A stretch of 64,000 nt of DNA from Sciurus carolinensis (Eukaryota > Chordata > Mammalia > Rodentia > Sciuridae): assembly GCF_902686445.1 (NCBI RefSeq), contig NC_062219.1, positions 109,927,160-109,991,159 of the forward strand. Reading direction: 5' to 3'. The notes beneath the pieces were generated by a model. That model made no database searches. It saw only the letters and a program-made list of their open reading frames with translations, and was not told the origin of the DNA. Of the stretch, positions 12,050-24,784 are shown one piece after another. Each line of letters starts with the position of its first letter. The stretch's first letter is position 1. Position numbers and translations under genes: made by a program.

Positions 12050-13780
12050 TTCTCAGCTGGGCATCTGTTAACCAGATAGAAAAACATTAGTTCCACAGGG
12101 CGGCCCCAGAGGAAGGCAGGGGCCACCCTGTCTACTTTCAGACTGTTGGTCTCAGTATTTACCCCCAGGCTAATTCTGTGTGTAAACAATCCTTTGAAGT
12201 GCAGAATAAGCCTTACTGTGGCTCCTTGGGGGCCACTGGGGCTGAAAGAGAGGCAGAACTGAGCCTGAGGGGACTTGAGGCCAAACAGCTTCCCAAATGG
12301 GGAGGCAACTCTGCCTGCCGCAGGCTCTTCACCCCAGAGTTTCTTCCTAGTTATTCAAATCAATATTTTGATCATTTCTCCCCAACCCCCAGTGTTTCTG
12401 GTTTTTAGAATTCCTGGGTATGGAATTTCCAACTAGTTAGATATGGATATTTTCTATCAGCCTGTTTGTCTTCCACATTTTCTAGTTGGTCTTTTGACTC
12501 TATATCTCCAGAGTGATCGTCAACTTGTTTTTCAGGTCTTCGACCTTTTTCTCAGTTGTGTTCATTCACCTCATCTACTAAATACCTCCCCCAAAGGCTG
12601 CAAGCACAAGAATTCTTACTTTGTTCTAAAGATCCCTTCTTTTCCATGGCAGCTTGTTCTTGTCTTACTGCTGACATAACCTCTAACATCATTTCAAGTA
12701 CAGCTATCTTCAAGGGTCAGTCCCGGAATCCTGCACTCAGGTGACTTCCCAGCTCCTGTGTGCTGAAGCCTGTGGTACATCCCACCCATCAGCCCTCAGA
12801 GTCGTCTGCCAGGTACAGTGGGATTTTCCAGCATGTGCACAGCACACATCCCCACCTCTGAAGTGGCAGCAACAGAGCACTCTCAGCTGAGTCCCCCATA
12901 AGCATAGCCCCGGACCAAAGAGAGTAGAGGGTCACCTCCCAGGGATGGTGCTCATCCAATGACTTGCATGACTGCTCTATAAGAGGAGAGGGGGATTTAA
13001 GAGCCTGATTTGGAGGCATATCTGAAGAGCCAGCCCTTCTTCACCACTGTCCTGGGTCTGCAAAAGCTTTTGTTGGCATTGTGTCAAGGCCAGCTCCTCA
13101 GCCCAATCTTGGGTCCCTGCACACTTGCAGGTTTGATCTCAAGCACTCCCCAAAGAAGTGCCTTCCTCCACACAAATGCCCTTCTCAGATCCATCTGGAG
13201 AACCCAACCTACCAATGCAGAAAGGCAGGTGGTGGGAATGTATGCAAGTGACACTCTTCCACCATCCTTCTTGGCCAATCAGCCTCATTTTAATTTTATA
13301 AATGCACAGCCAAAGATTACCAGGTTCTTGAGAAAAATCAAAAGCAAGACACATAACTACTAGATAACCAAGAGTGCAGTGAACTCAGAGGATTCAGAGA
13401 CCTTGTAGAAGATAGACAAGAGCCTTTAAAAATTCTGCTTTATATCCTCCAAAAGATGTAAAAGGCTCTGACAACTGTAAGACAAGAACTAGCTACTATG
13501 AAAAAGGAGCTATGTTGCAGAACCCAGAGGCAGGTTTCAGTTGAAGAGGTGAATGAACTCAACTAAGGAATAGGTTGAAGAGCTGAAAAACAACTTGATG
13601 AGAACTCTGAGAATATAGAGTCAAAAGTCAGAGATGCAAAATATCAAAGATAAACTGATAGATGCAGGAAATCACAAATCCAACTAGGAATTCAAAAAAA
13701 CGGAAATAAAAGAGGGCAAGAAATTATCAAAATATTAATGTGAATAGCTGTGAAGAAATTATGAAGAAAGGCACAAGAAG
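11786..13780 (+). mobile_element. Possible old L1 5' region
   Basis: The start ('tctggctcaaaatagcagac', 'aaatctctctgaaatgacag') and a later A-rich stretch at about 13460-13780 with many 'gaactgaaaa'-like phrases resemble the 5' UTR and ORF1-adjacent parts of old mammalian L1s. Divergence is high and no open frame survives. This is a low-confidence call from composition and phrase order only. Confidence 0.32.
12014..12054. repeat. (TC)n microsatellite
   Basis: Near-perfect TC/CT repeats with two short interruptions. Confidence 0.9.
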
Positions 13781-13805
13781 AACCCCTGCCATGCTCCACA
13801 GAAAG

Positions 13806-13998
13806 GATTGGCAGTGTTTTTTTCTATAAAGAACCAGATAGTAAATATGGTAGGTTTGGGGACCCACACATCTTGATTCTGTATTGTACCATAAACCCTT
13901 CAATACCCAACAAATAGAAGTAACTATGTTCCAGTAAAACTTGATTTACACAAACAGGCAACAAACTGAATTTGGCTTATGGTTTGCTGACCTCTGCC
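13806..13998 (+). mobile_element. DNA transposon fragment (hAT-type MER element)
   Basis: Matches the phrase order of a common mammalian MER element: 'ataaagaaccagatagtaaa', then 'gttccagtaaaacttgattt', then 'acaaacaggcaacaaact', ending with 'ggtttgctgacctctg'. The subfamily is not assigned. Confidence 0.45.
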
Positions 13999-15348
13999 TT
14001 CCAGGAATAATGGGAACAAGCTGAGACACACTGTTTTCAAGTCAGAACTCCAAAGAGTAGGGAAAATCTGTAAAGCCTCCGAAGATGGAATCAGGTGAGG
14101 ATCATGCTTAGGCATAGCACAGTTGGCTAGAAACCATGGTGCTATATTCTGGGAGAAACAAAAGTGATTCTTAGCCTGGGTTCTGCTGTCAGTCAGAAGT
14201 CGAGATTGATGGCAACATACATATAAATTTGGCAATGGAGCCACACAGACATTTGCCACGTCTCACCTTTGCAGGGCAGGGGTTGCTCAAAGACGCCCTC
14301 TCCATACATACACACACACACAGCAGAAAGTAGTGATCCAAGGTTGAAATGAAAGACTGTCCTATAACACGACTACTAGTTGAGTAGTTGAAAGTGGGAC
14401 AGGAATTCCAAGGGCTCACGGGCTGTGGCCCACAGAGGACATTCGATACAGTAACTCAAATGATACCATCGGAAATGCAATTATGTGGTGTCACCCACGA
14501 GACAAAGGCTACATCTCTTCTCTTCGACAAGAATAGAAGGGCATTTAGAAATTCTAAGAAGAATAAATGATGCAGATGTGATTCTTTCATCAAAGGAGTG
14601 GAAATGTGGACCCTGGATAGAGTGAATAAAACTCCATCATGGGAGTGTTTTCTGAAATAGAAAATCCAAATTCCCATAGGTCAAGAAATTTAAGGAGAAT
14701 TAGAAGTGTTTTCTCCCACGTGCTGCTGATTTTCCCCTGACACTGCTTCTAATTTTACATGATATTTTACAAATTTTTCTTTTTCTAGGATTTAATTCCT
14801 AATTAGTCTCAGGTTTTTTTAATTTGGTTTGGTTTTTTTACATTAGACAATAGAGGTCTTAAAATTTTACTTCAATGTCAGTGTTACCATTGGATTTTTA
14901 TGAAACAGGTAACAGGTATTATACCTAGAAGCATACAACTTTTTCTTAGGACTTTTTATTAAAACTTTCAAAGATTCCTTTAGGAAACTAATATTTCTTG
15001 TCTTTTCTAAAATTCAGCCAGTAGTTTAATTCTTTCTTTCCAATATACTTAGGTAAAATGTCATGTTGGTTATTAAATAAAAATATTCATGGCAATTACC
15101 TTTGATGGATGGGGTCTTCTTGTGAGTGTTATATTTGTATATGCTTTTTCAAGTGGTCTACTATGATCATGTGGTCCTTTCAGGTTACAATATGGCTCAT
15201 AGCTACAACTTGGCAAATGTGTGAATATTTCCAACACTGGCCCATAACCTTTAATGAATCACTTACTTTCTTTTGGCCTTGGTTTTATGAAATGAGAAAT
15301 TGGGATGAAATTTATATTTGAGATTTTCTTTAAAAATTATCATTTTAG

Positions 15349-15351
<3 letters not shown>
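13999..15351. other. Intron, no recognised element
   Basis: A short AC run lies near 14309-14322. Otherwise I see no gene or nameable repeat. Confidence 0.45.

Positions 15352-15385
<34 letters not shown>
15352..15385. repeat. (TG)17 microsatellite
   Basis: Uninterrupted TG units. Confidence 0.98.
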
Positions 15386-16204
15386 GTTTTTGTATTATTC
15401 AAAGTCTTGCATTATTCACAAGGTTGAAATCTGCCAAAGAAGTTTCTTAAATAAATGTTGCTGTGAGGTCTATATATTTTGTTGTGTCTGTACCTCTGAG
15501 TTCCAAGTTCTAGTGCAGTTTTGCCTGCAACCAGTGACAAGGCCCCAGGTGCATTGCCTCCCTGCTCAACTTTGATATAAAGGATGGGAATAGGTCATCA
15601 CCAATGTCCTTTCTAAGAATAGGTCAAAGTGATACAGAGAGAAAACATTGCTTGGGACCTTTGGAAAAAGTAATTTAATTTGAGTGAAATAAAGAAGTCT
15701 GATGTTTATATTCATGTTGTAGAGTCTGAGAATGATGTCATTCTTATGAATGTACTGCTTGGTCTCCAATGTACATGATTAAGAGATATGAAATGAAGAT
15801 AAATTACCTGGGGATACTCATGGGCAGGTTGGGGTTCACCTTACTGACATTTTTGCATGAAGCTTGCACCACTTGAATATCTCTTCACATTCTCTTCTTC
15901 ATTTGGTTTGTAGGACCCTCCAACACAATGTCCCAACTACTCAATGGGTTTCTCTCTTCCTAGAGGAAAGGAACCCAGTGAAAACAAAGACTTTGTAAAG
16001 AACAAGATAATGTCATGATTGCAAGAACAAAGGCAACAGGAATAATTACCAACCATACTCTAAGAACATATTAATTAACACAAAGAACTGAAAATCACTA
16101 ACACCTGAGGATGGTTTTGGTCATTCCCAGTTGCACAATCATATAAATTAGTTTATTTAGGGAGTGCTTAAATCTTAAATGGTCCAAACCATGTCTTCTA
16201 ACCT
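15386..16204. other. Intron, no recognised element
   Basis: A/T-rich sequence with no gene or nameable repeat. Confidence 0.4.
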
Positions 16205-16350
16205 GATACTTCTCAAACTTAAGTGGGATACTGATTATCTGAGGACTTTGTTGGATTGTAGACTCTGAATCTGTGGGACCTGAGATAATGCTTCTTTGAC
16301 AAACTTCCAGGGATGCTTACTGATGGGGGTCTGCAGTCCATAGGTTGGGC
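16205..16350 (+). mobile_element. MER20-like DNA transposon fragment
   Basis: Phrases such as 'tacttctcaaacttaagtgg' and 'gactctgaatctgtgggacc' follow the MER20 layout, with substantial decay. Confidence 0.4.
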
Positions 16351-19300
16351 TCTAAGAATGGATAGTACTTAAAGATTGTTTATATTCAGGAGGATCTGGT
16401 AAGTGTTAGTGATTATTGTTTCTGAGAGATACAAGACTTCCAACTCTCTGTGCTCATGTGCTGTAGTACCAAGAGCTGACCAACAGCAGCCAGATATCTT
16501 TTAAGTAGACTCCTTCTTATGAACTCATTTTGGAATTTTAGGCACCCTTAAAACTTATTTTTTTAACTCTCATTAGAATACAATTGCATAGCCTTTGGTA
16601 ATGAGAGCATCAGTGGAATGTGCATGATTTGTTCCTGAGAACTGCAGAGAAGATCTAAGCATTTGAACAGGTTCTTTCCAAACACAGTGCTGTCATGTCT
16701 CTCCAGTGGGCTGAGAGCCACTATCTAGGAATCACTGATTCTGGGGAACCAATTGTGACCACATAACCAGTGTGCCAAGATAGTCCCAAGGTTGTAGCAC
16801 AGCAAATAATAGCTCCCCTACTTCAAAGTATGCAGGGTTGGACAATGCATTACATGGTCTTCCTAATTATAGTGGACTCTGACATAGGCTACTGGCTTCA
16901 CGCACTGTCTCCGACTCTCCCCAAACTTTCATTTCTACCACGTGGGGAAAAAATAATCTACATGGAACTTTCATCGAATCACCTGGGAATGATTTTGGCC
17001 TTAAATCAGGCTTATTTAAAAAAAATATTGAGCTTCTGTATAGAAGCCCCCATGCCATTCACACAAAATGAGGAAATACAGTTCCAATTCTATGATAAAA
17101 ATTTATAGGTGCTTCTAGTCCAAACTGCCAATATGAAGCTCTCACCCTGTTGACAGATGCAGCCTCTTCTGAATTTCCAACCAACTTTTCCTAGAATTAT
17201 ACAAGAGTTTTTCATGCTGCTGCTAGCCTTTGAGATATACCTGAGCAAAACTAACTCAAGACAAAAGATGTGTCCATTCCATTGGATGAGATGCACCAAA
17301 AGCAATAAAGTCAAATTGACCAGCTTCCCCCCACCAGAGGCAGGTTGGCCTGGAAGTTCAGAGCATAACTCCGGGTGCCAGAATCTGCATTCCGTCACTG
17401 TCTAGCTGGCCACCTTAGGCAGTGTTTCTTTTCTTTTAATCTATTTCTTCATTTGCCTTGTAAGTTTATTGTGAGAATGAAGTTAAATTAGCATTTATGA
17501 GGGCTTTAGAGAAGACTTGGAACATAGAAAACATTTGAACCTTAGCCATTATTAGCTCTACCTGCAACACTTACTTGTTCATAAATACCTAAGTGGAAAT
17601 TTAACTACTGTGTAAAACTACAGTCCTAACTGTACTCAGTGTTAGGATAACCATAGAATACATTTTGGTTTTAGTAAATCCACTTCAACCTCCCTAGATG
17701 TTGACTGTCATGTTCCAAGCTGGAAAACTTCCCTTTAGGTATCTTGTCTCCTGAATTTGTGATGAGTTGATAGAGTCATTTTATGGGTTGAGATAGTCAA
17801 AGAATTTTAAAAGAGAAATTTAATTTTATATAAGGTTGAATCACCAATATGCGTTCTTTTCTTATGTCATTAAATCAGAACAGAGAAAGCAGACCCTAAA
17901 TAAAATAGAGGAGTTGAAATAAGAGGGAAGAAAAGGGCCAGTAGAAAGATCAGTAGGAGCATAAAAATTTCACTTTCTTTTTAGATTCAATGACTGAGTC
18001 ATAAAATAATTGTTCATTTCTGCCTCTTACAAGAATGCAAATGCCATTTCAATTTCATAGGGAAAATAAGTTAGAGTAATAGCACACTGCCTTTGAAAAG
18101 CTTACTTTGATCATATGCCAAATGGGAAAATGAATGGATTAAATTTTAAATTGCCTGTCTTCAGAAGGACGTGATGTGGAGCATATTTAGGATTTAGCCC
18201 TTTAATTTAACATTAAACTTCCTAAAAATGTCCTCATCAATTATTGACAGCCTGTTATTAAAGCAGGCTTTACCTCAATCTTGAGAGGCTAAAATACCCT
18301 TGTTTTCAGAAGTTCACTTTCTACCTCTTTCAGCTACAATGCTACGTGGCATTCTGGAAAAGAGCAATATCCCAAACGAGTCTGAGCTGAGAGCAGTTTG
18401 TCATGTTCGCATCAGCAAGCTCCTGACCCATAGTTTAGAATTCACAGGAGTTGTATTCACTGAGGCATCTCATTATGAAAATGAATGTAAGCACTGCGTA
18501 AGTGCTGACTGCAGCAAAATCACAGATCTCATTTCTTTTGCATTTCCTATAATGTAGTAGGTATTTAATAATGGTGGTTCTAGTGCTTCAAAACCATTCC
18601 TAGAGAAATATGGCTTTGGACCAACGATTATTTTTTATCTTCTTTTTCAACCACTGAGAACACCCTTCTTCAGAGAAGACATCAGATTAATGTGGTACAT
18701 AAATCCTATGATTACGTTGCCTGCCTGGGGCGACAGGTTTCTTCTGAAGTCACCTACCCCCATGCATTTCCATGCATCTCAATTCTCTTTGTCCACCATT
18801 TCTTCCCTGAGGACTTTCTTAACGACCTCTCAAAACACACACATACACACACACACCATATAAGTGTGAAAAGAGACTCAGAGTATTTGAAAGACTTCAA
18901 GGAAGCAGAAATTAAGACTAGATGGACAATATCACTTCATTATTTGCCTATACTCCATAGAATTATGATAATATAAAGGAGAGAATTTTTCTTTAGAAAG
19001 TGATTTGTCAATTTGGGTTGTAAATATAGTTTATTATATTCTGTTAATTTTGATCAAGCAGTAAATTATACCTAATCATTTAGTTTGAACACACAAGTAA
19101 ATCACAATCAAAATAAAAGTTTTATCTAAAAAAAAAAAAAGACTAGATAGAGGAAGAAAATGTGTTAGGGGAGTGGTCACCAAAGATTTCAGGGGAGAAC
19201 TACATAGAATTTGGTTTTGGCTTCCATATGACAGTGTGGAGGATCTTAAGCCATGTGTTCAGACCACATTTGTTGATTTGATTGAAGGATGACTTTGACA

Positions 19301-20465
19301 AGAATACAGTCATCAAAAGGTAGCATGTAGAGGAGGGCTATGCTCTCCACACTGTGTGGTCCGTTTTGTCACCAAGAGGGCCTTTCTATAATTAGCACTC
19401 AGTGAATGCATGAGCAAAGCACAAAAGTGACATCATTCTTGCCCTTGAAGTCCAGATAATGGAGTAATTATTCTTATTAACTGGACAACTGTGTGATGGG
19501 AACACAGCCAAAGGATGTCTGACCCTCAGAGGGATTCAAAAAGGATTTCTCAGATGTGAGGACTCATGCAAAGCTACCTGGAGGGAAAGAGTATTGCTGG
19601 TAGAAAAAGAGCAAGCGTCTGCCTTTGGGAATCAGTAGTGGAAGTTCAGTTAGAAATTTAGGGACCAGGTAGATCACAGGTGGTATATGAGGTTAGTGTG
19701 GTGAGGGATGGCCATTTTAGGGAAGGTCTTGAATGCTTAAGCCTCATTCTGAAAGTGATGGGGACCCCCTGAAGAATTTTGCTGGTGAGATGATCTGAAC
19801 ATTCTCTTTCTGAAGGACTTCTCTAGCAGCAAGTGTTCATGGTTGATTCTAGGGAGGCTAGACAGAAGGCAGGGAGACCTAGTATAAGAGTAGAGTGAGC
19901 TGCAGTGACCCCAGAAATCAGTGGAACATTGAAGAACAGGGAGCTGATGGCAGAGATAACAACGGATCCAGAGAACACAGGTTTTGTTGACTGGTAGGAT
20001 GCCAGAGTGAGGGAGCAGGTAGAGCTGAGAACATTCTACTGCCTGGCTTGATGGATAGGGGCCATTCACTGAGATAGATGAGTGGCAGATTTAGAGACCC
20101 CAACAAAGAAAATTGACTTTAGGGTCATTAAGTTTAAGGTACTGGTGGTGTATCTCATAGTCAATGTTCAGGAAACAAGGGAGCATGGTGAATGGAGTTC
20201 TGGAGCTGAGTTTGTCTAAAAGATGGTTGAAGTGTGTTGAGGGGAGGGGAGGGGGCAGGTAGGAGAGGCCAAGCTAATCTGTGCATAAGCTTCCTTTCAT
20301 CATGACTGGCAGCTTCTCCTTTGTTGGTTCTCTGATCCCCAACCCCTGCTTATGGTGCAGGGTTCCCAGAGGGAAGGAGTAAAGGCAATTGCCCAGTTTA
20401 TTTCTTCTTTAAAATTATTTGATTTACCATATTGTTTTGTAAAGCGTACTTTTGAACTTCACCAA
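16351..20465. other. Intron with weak old repeats
   Basis: A MIR-like patch lies at about 17380-17530 and a short AC run at about 18837-18857. The A-rich end at 19127-19140 may be the tail of a decayed retroposon. No exon or gene is supported. The open frame at 18300-18557 has no domain I recognise. Confidence 0.4.
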
Positions 20466-20596
20466 ACTCAGAGCAGTGACCATACTCCTGCAATCCTAGC
20501 TACTCAGTAGGCTGAAGAGGGAGGATTACCTGAATCCAGGTGTTCAAGGCCAGCCTGGGTAACATATTGAGACTCCATCTCAAAAAGAAAAAAAAA
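20466..20596 (+). mobile_element. B1/7SL-type monomeric SINE
   Basis: Reads 'gcaatcctagctactcagta', then 'gctgaagagggaggattacc', then 'caaggccagcctgggtaaca', and ends in an A-rich tail. This is a 7SL-derived B1-like monomer without the ID half, and more diverged than the dimeric copies in the window. Confidence 0.75.
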
Positions 20597-23500
20597 GTGT
20601 TCATTTAAAGCTTCATGGAAGTTGATGGTTAATTTGGATTCTATATTTTAAGTAGATAATAACATCAATAAAATCAAGTTAGTATAATTAGAGTTAATTT
20701 TATGAGATATTATGCTAGCATTCCTATAATTGCTTTTCACAGTCTTTAAGGATTATATACAGGTGCAAGTATAGATATAAACAGACATAGATGTAATGTA
20801 CTTGATCTAGATACAGGGAGATTTGTACAGCTGGAGCTAATGGGTCAAATATAAATACAGAAGCAAAATATCATTAACCTTCCAATCTGGGATTAGTAAC
20901 AGCTCATACACAACATTGTACTCAGCACCTTTTCAAGTGATTTCACTGTACAAACTCACTGTATAGAATACTTCTAGAAAGAGATACTGTTGACCCCATT
21001 TTATAGGAAAGAAACTGAGGTGTCTGAGGGTCAATGCACAGCTGGGTTCAGAATTTGGTAGTATAGTTCCAGAGTCTGTGCTAGTCACAATTGTATGCTA
21101 TTTATTACCTTCATCTAATAGGTAAATCAACATTTAAATGAACATAAAATGCAATTCTCGTCTTCTTAGGAGGGCAGGTAAGCTGTGAAGGAGATTCTGC
21201 ATTTCATCAATTACACATGCAAATTAGAGCCTACATCTAATCAGGCTGATGACAACCACAGACATTCTTGCAGATTAATGATCAGAGAAGAGGAACTGGT
21301 GGCTCAGAGAAGGATGAAGCTCCCATTGACCCTCAGAACTGCCCTGAGCCATGGCAGCCACTGATATTGTAAATTGAAATATGCCAGCTATAAAAAGAAT
21401 GTCAGATCATTCCTCTGCATAAAAAATATTTATTACCATGTGGAGAAGTCCAATTTTGTGGCATACAGAAGATCAGTGTTCATAACTATTCTCTCGGAGG
21501 TCTGGTTTGGTCTTCCCATTCTGAGTTCCTGTGGGAACTCCTCCTTCCCACTCCCTTTTTTTTTTTTTTAAAAAAAAGACCCCCTTGGACTGACTAGTAT
21601 CCTGGGATAGGCAAGAAGCTTTCAAGCACCCATAAATTGCATCTTACTTGGCACAACCAGGCTCCATTCCCCTGGGTAGTCAGAAGCGGGCAGGGCAACC
21701 TGCCAGAAAAAGCTGTGGGTCCAAGTGCTAGGAGTGTCACTCACCCAAAGGGTGAGCAGCCACCACATGGAGGAGGCCCAATAAGGGCCCTAGGCACATA
21801 AACAGTGCCACCTGTATGTTCCTCTCTTGGCCACTCACCTGGCAGTGCCCCTTATTGGATAGCCATGAGCAAGGTGACAAGCAATTCCCTTACTTGTTCT
21901 TGCTTCTCCGCTGTCCATCACTTCTGTCTTGTATGTTTCCTGACACACAGCTCCTGGAACCCTAGAAATATCCAGAAGAGATAATGGAATTGAGCTCTTA
22001 ACCTGTGGGGTCTGACATTATGTCCAAGTAGGTAGTGTCATAGTGACATTATAGGATACCCATTTGGTGCCCACACAACTGGGGAATTGCTTATTGCTTG
22101 GGGAAACTCCCATTCCAATAAAAGTAAGTAAAGTGATGTGAGTACGAAAAGAAAAACTGAGTTTTCCTATACATGGTGGGAATATAAACACTGCCCTTAT
22201 TTTAACTGTCCTGAAAACCTGGTCCCCAGGCAACTTTGTGATAGCACAGCACACTTCTTGCTTCTTGGACATGTTTTCAGGGAAGGAAGTTTGAAGGCCT
22301 CTCATTTGCTTTGGCCTCTATCAAACCCTTAGAAAAACCCTAACAATGTGGTCACCTGGTTATATATTTTTGTAAAATTCACAAAGTTTATTTCTTGATT
22401 TTTTTTGTTCTTATACTTTAAAAACAATAAACTTTGTGCCTAACTTTGTATTATTTTGCTTAAAGAAGGACCCCCCAGGTTGTAAAAGCTTCAGAGCTCC
22501 CTCTATCGGATTCACCTCCATTCAAAGATCATTTCAGTCCCTGTATGTTTTGTTACTGTTGTTGTTTTGGGGGTTTGCTTGGAGTTTTTCTGGTTCTAAA
22601 TGCATCAGGTAATGCTCAGAAGAACCAGGGAAATGGAAACTTCCTTAAGTAAAGGGAACTAAAAATATAACCTTGCATGGTAACATTATCCAGCTCTAGT
22701 GAACTTGCTAGTTCTAGTTTTCTAGTGACCACATTCTAGTGGTCACCACTGTGAATGACAGAATAAACACAGACCACGGAAAGTGCTTTGCTAGTAGAAG
22801 TGTGTGGTGAAGTGGAGAGGTTTTAGGACCAAGCAGCTCCTTTTTGAGTTTGGTGTTGGGTGATCATTGTCTCTCAGAAAGACTCCAGTGAGAAAGGATA
22901 GAAACTTCTGTACCTTGGCCTGCAAGTTATATGAGAGGAGGTCAGTCCATTTCTTTTACAAAGGAAGGATTGTGAGCATCCTCTTCATAATGATTTTTTT
23001 TATTTAGGTAGCATCAAAACTACTCATAGAACAAAGCATGATTTCATATAAATCTGGCTGACCTAAGAGAGATCCTGATGGGTTCAACTCCAGAAGCGAC
23101 AGTTGCTACATGCAGGCAGGTCAGTCCCTTCACATAAGGAGCCTGCATTATAAAAGATTTGAAATAGCAGTCATTCTGAGAGGGGGACCTTCTGAGAGGC
23201 CCATCAAAGCCAGTATGAGCCATAAAAATGGATTATGCACATGACTGGTGCATGGTATCCATTGAAAGGTGATAAATGAATTGTTTCATTATTCATTTTC
23301 TAAGCAGATGAGAGCCTTATGATTTTGAGAAAAGCTGAATTTCTTATTAAGATAATTTACATCCAGAGGGATCATGGGATCATAAGTGTAAAAGTTGAAA
23401 ACTGCATAATAAGTTGGTTTGGAATGCAGATAAAGTCACCATTGGACTTTTCTAGCAGTACTGTTCTTTAGGATTGACAAGGAGACTAGTTTCCTTGTTC

Positions 23501-23780
23501 CTGTTTTGGGGACTTCTCACTCTTCTGCATATTACCAATGACATTTAAGTCGTATAATTCATTGAGGTTTTGCTAACTGGCTAAGTTTGTGACTTTGGAC
23601 AGTTGATTGAATTCTCTGGCTTCAGTGGCTTCCTGTGTTGCTCACAGATAATAAAATCAACACTCCCTCAAAGGCTTACTGAGGATTCAAAGAGATAATG
23701 TATCAGAAGTTATTGTTTATCTGATTTTTAAAATATTTTATAAAATATCCAGAATATGTTGAGTACTTCCTAAGCAGGAC
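20597..23780. other. Intron, mostly unrecognised
   Basis: Contains MIR-like patches at about 20920-21050 ('ccccattttataggaaagaa') and 23580-23700. A T-run followed directly by an A-run lies at about 21557-21578. No gene is supported. Confidence 0.4.
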
Positions 23781-23795
23781 AGATCCAACTGCCTG

Positions 23796-24016
23796 GTTTT
23801 TTGTTTTGCTTTTTTTTTTTTTTGGGGGGGGGAGGGCTGTGGTTTGTTTTTGTTTTTGTTTTACTAGGGACTGAGCCCAGGGACCCTTTACTACTGATCT
23901 ACATCCTTTTGTAAATTTTGAGATAGGGTCTCACTAAATTGCTGAGGCTGACCTTGAACTTGTGATCATTCTGCCTCAGTCTCTAGAGCCCTTGGGATTA
24001 CAGTCGTGCACTATCC
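23796..24016 (-). mobile_element. B1-dID dimeric SINE
   Basis: Minus-strand copy: the T-rich tail and reversed ID half come first ('actagggactgagcccaggg'), then the reversed B1 half ('tttgagatagggtctcacta', 'cttgggattacagtcgtgca'). It is flanked by target-site duplications of about 15 bp at 23781-23795 and 24017-24032, which differ by a single-base indel. This supports an intact single insertion. Confidence 0.88.
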
Positions 24017-24259
24017 AGATCCCAACTGCCTGATTTTAAGAAAAAACCCATCTTTCCCACCTGTGACTACTGAGAAAGGTTACAGGCAGAACATTGGTCC
24101 AAACATGGCAAATGTGCAAGACTATGAGGAACTTCTCAGTTCTTATAAACAGACCTTCTAGATTCCAGTTTGTTTCTACTCTTGCTTTCCTCATTTTTCT
24201 ACTTAATTTCATATTTTGCTATTATATATATTTATAAGATATATATATATATTTATGCA

Positions 24260-24317
24260 TTTTTTTTGGTACTAGGGATTGAACCCAAAGGCACTTAACC
24301 ACTGAACCCCAGCCCTT
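24260..24317 (-). mobile_element. ID half of a disrupted B1-dID SINE
   Basis: Reads 'ggtactagggattgaaccca' and 'ccactgaaccccagcccttt', a reversed ID right half. Its B1 partner in the same orientation lies at 24655-24784, separated by A/T-rich DNA and an opposite-strand ID fragment. Confidence 0.75.
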
Positions 24318-24495
24318 TATTTTTATATATACTTATAAATTTATTTATAAAAATTTATAAATGTATATACAAATATATTATATAAGTGTATTTATTTATA
24401 AATAAATAAATATAATAAATTTATTATATATAAATATATATTGAAAAATGCATAAGTTGTAGCACATGGTTTGGAATGCAGGTATATATAAAAAT
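24318..24495. repeat. A/T-rich low-complexity block
   Basis: Nearly pure A+T with many TATA/TTTATA units between SINE pieces. It is probably an expanded tail or linker of the disrupted SINE. Confidence 0.8.
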
Positions 24496-24553
24496 GATTG
24501 GGGTTCAGTAGTTAAGTGCCCTTGGGTTCAGTCCCTGGTACCAAAAAAAAAAA

Positions 24554-24554
<1 letters not shown>
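24496..24554 (+). mobile_element. ID-type SINE fragment
   Basis: Plus-strand ID right half ('cttgggttcagtccctggta') followed by an A12 tail that runs into an AC microsatellite. It sits inside the split minus-strand B1-dID. Confidence 0.7.

Positions 24555-24600
<46 letters not shown>
24555..24600. repeat. (AC)n microsatellite on a SINE tail
   Basis: A short TATATA stretch followed by about 20 uninterrupted AC units, directly after the A-tail of the ID fragment. Confidence 0.95.
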
Positions 24601-24601
<1 letters not shown>

Positions 24602-24654
24602 TCCAATATGACCTCATCTTAACTAATCACATCTGTGAATATATATGTATATTT

Positions 24655-24784
24655 TATTTAGAGACAGGGTCTCACTGAGTTGCTTAGCACCTCACTAAGT
24701 TGCTGAGGCTGGCTTTGAACTCAAAATCCTCTGCCTCAACCTCCCGAGCCTCTGGGAATACAGGTGTGCACCACCATGCCCAGC
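24655..24784 (-). mobile_element. B1 half of a disrupted B1-dID SINE
   Basis: Reversed B1 sequence ('gagacagggtctcactgagt', 'gctgaggctggctttgaact', 'acaggtgtgcaccaccatgc'). Together with 24260-24317 it appears to form one split SINE. A stretch of about 40 bp at 24601-24640 resembles an MLT1 LTR phrase also found at 26131-26170. Confidence 0.8.

Noticed and set aside
24541..24600. Regular spacing of short repeats, considered as a CRISPR-like array
   Set aside because: It is a simple AC microsatellite following a SINE tail, and the genome is mammalian.
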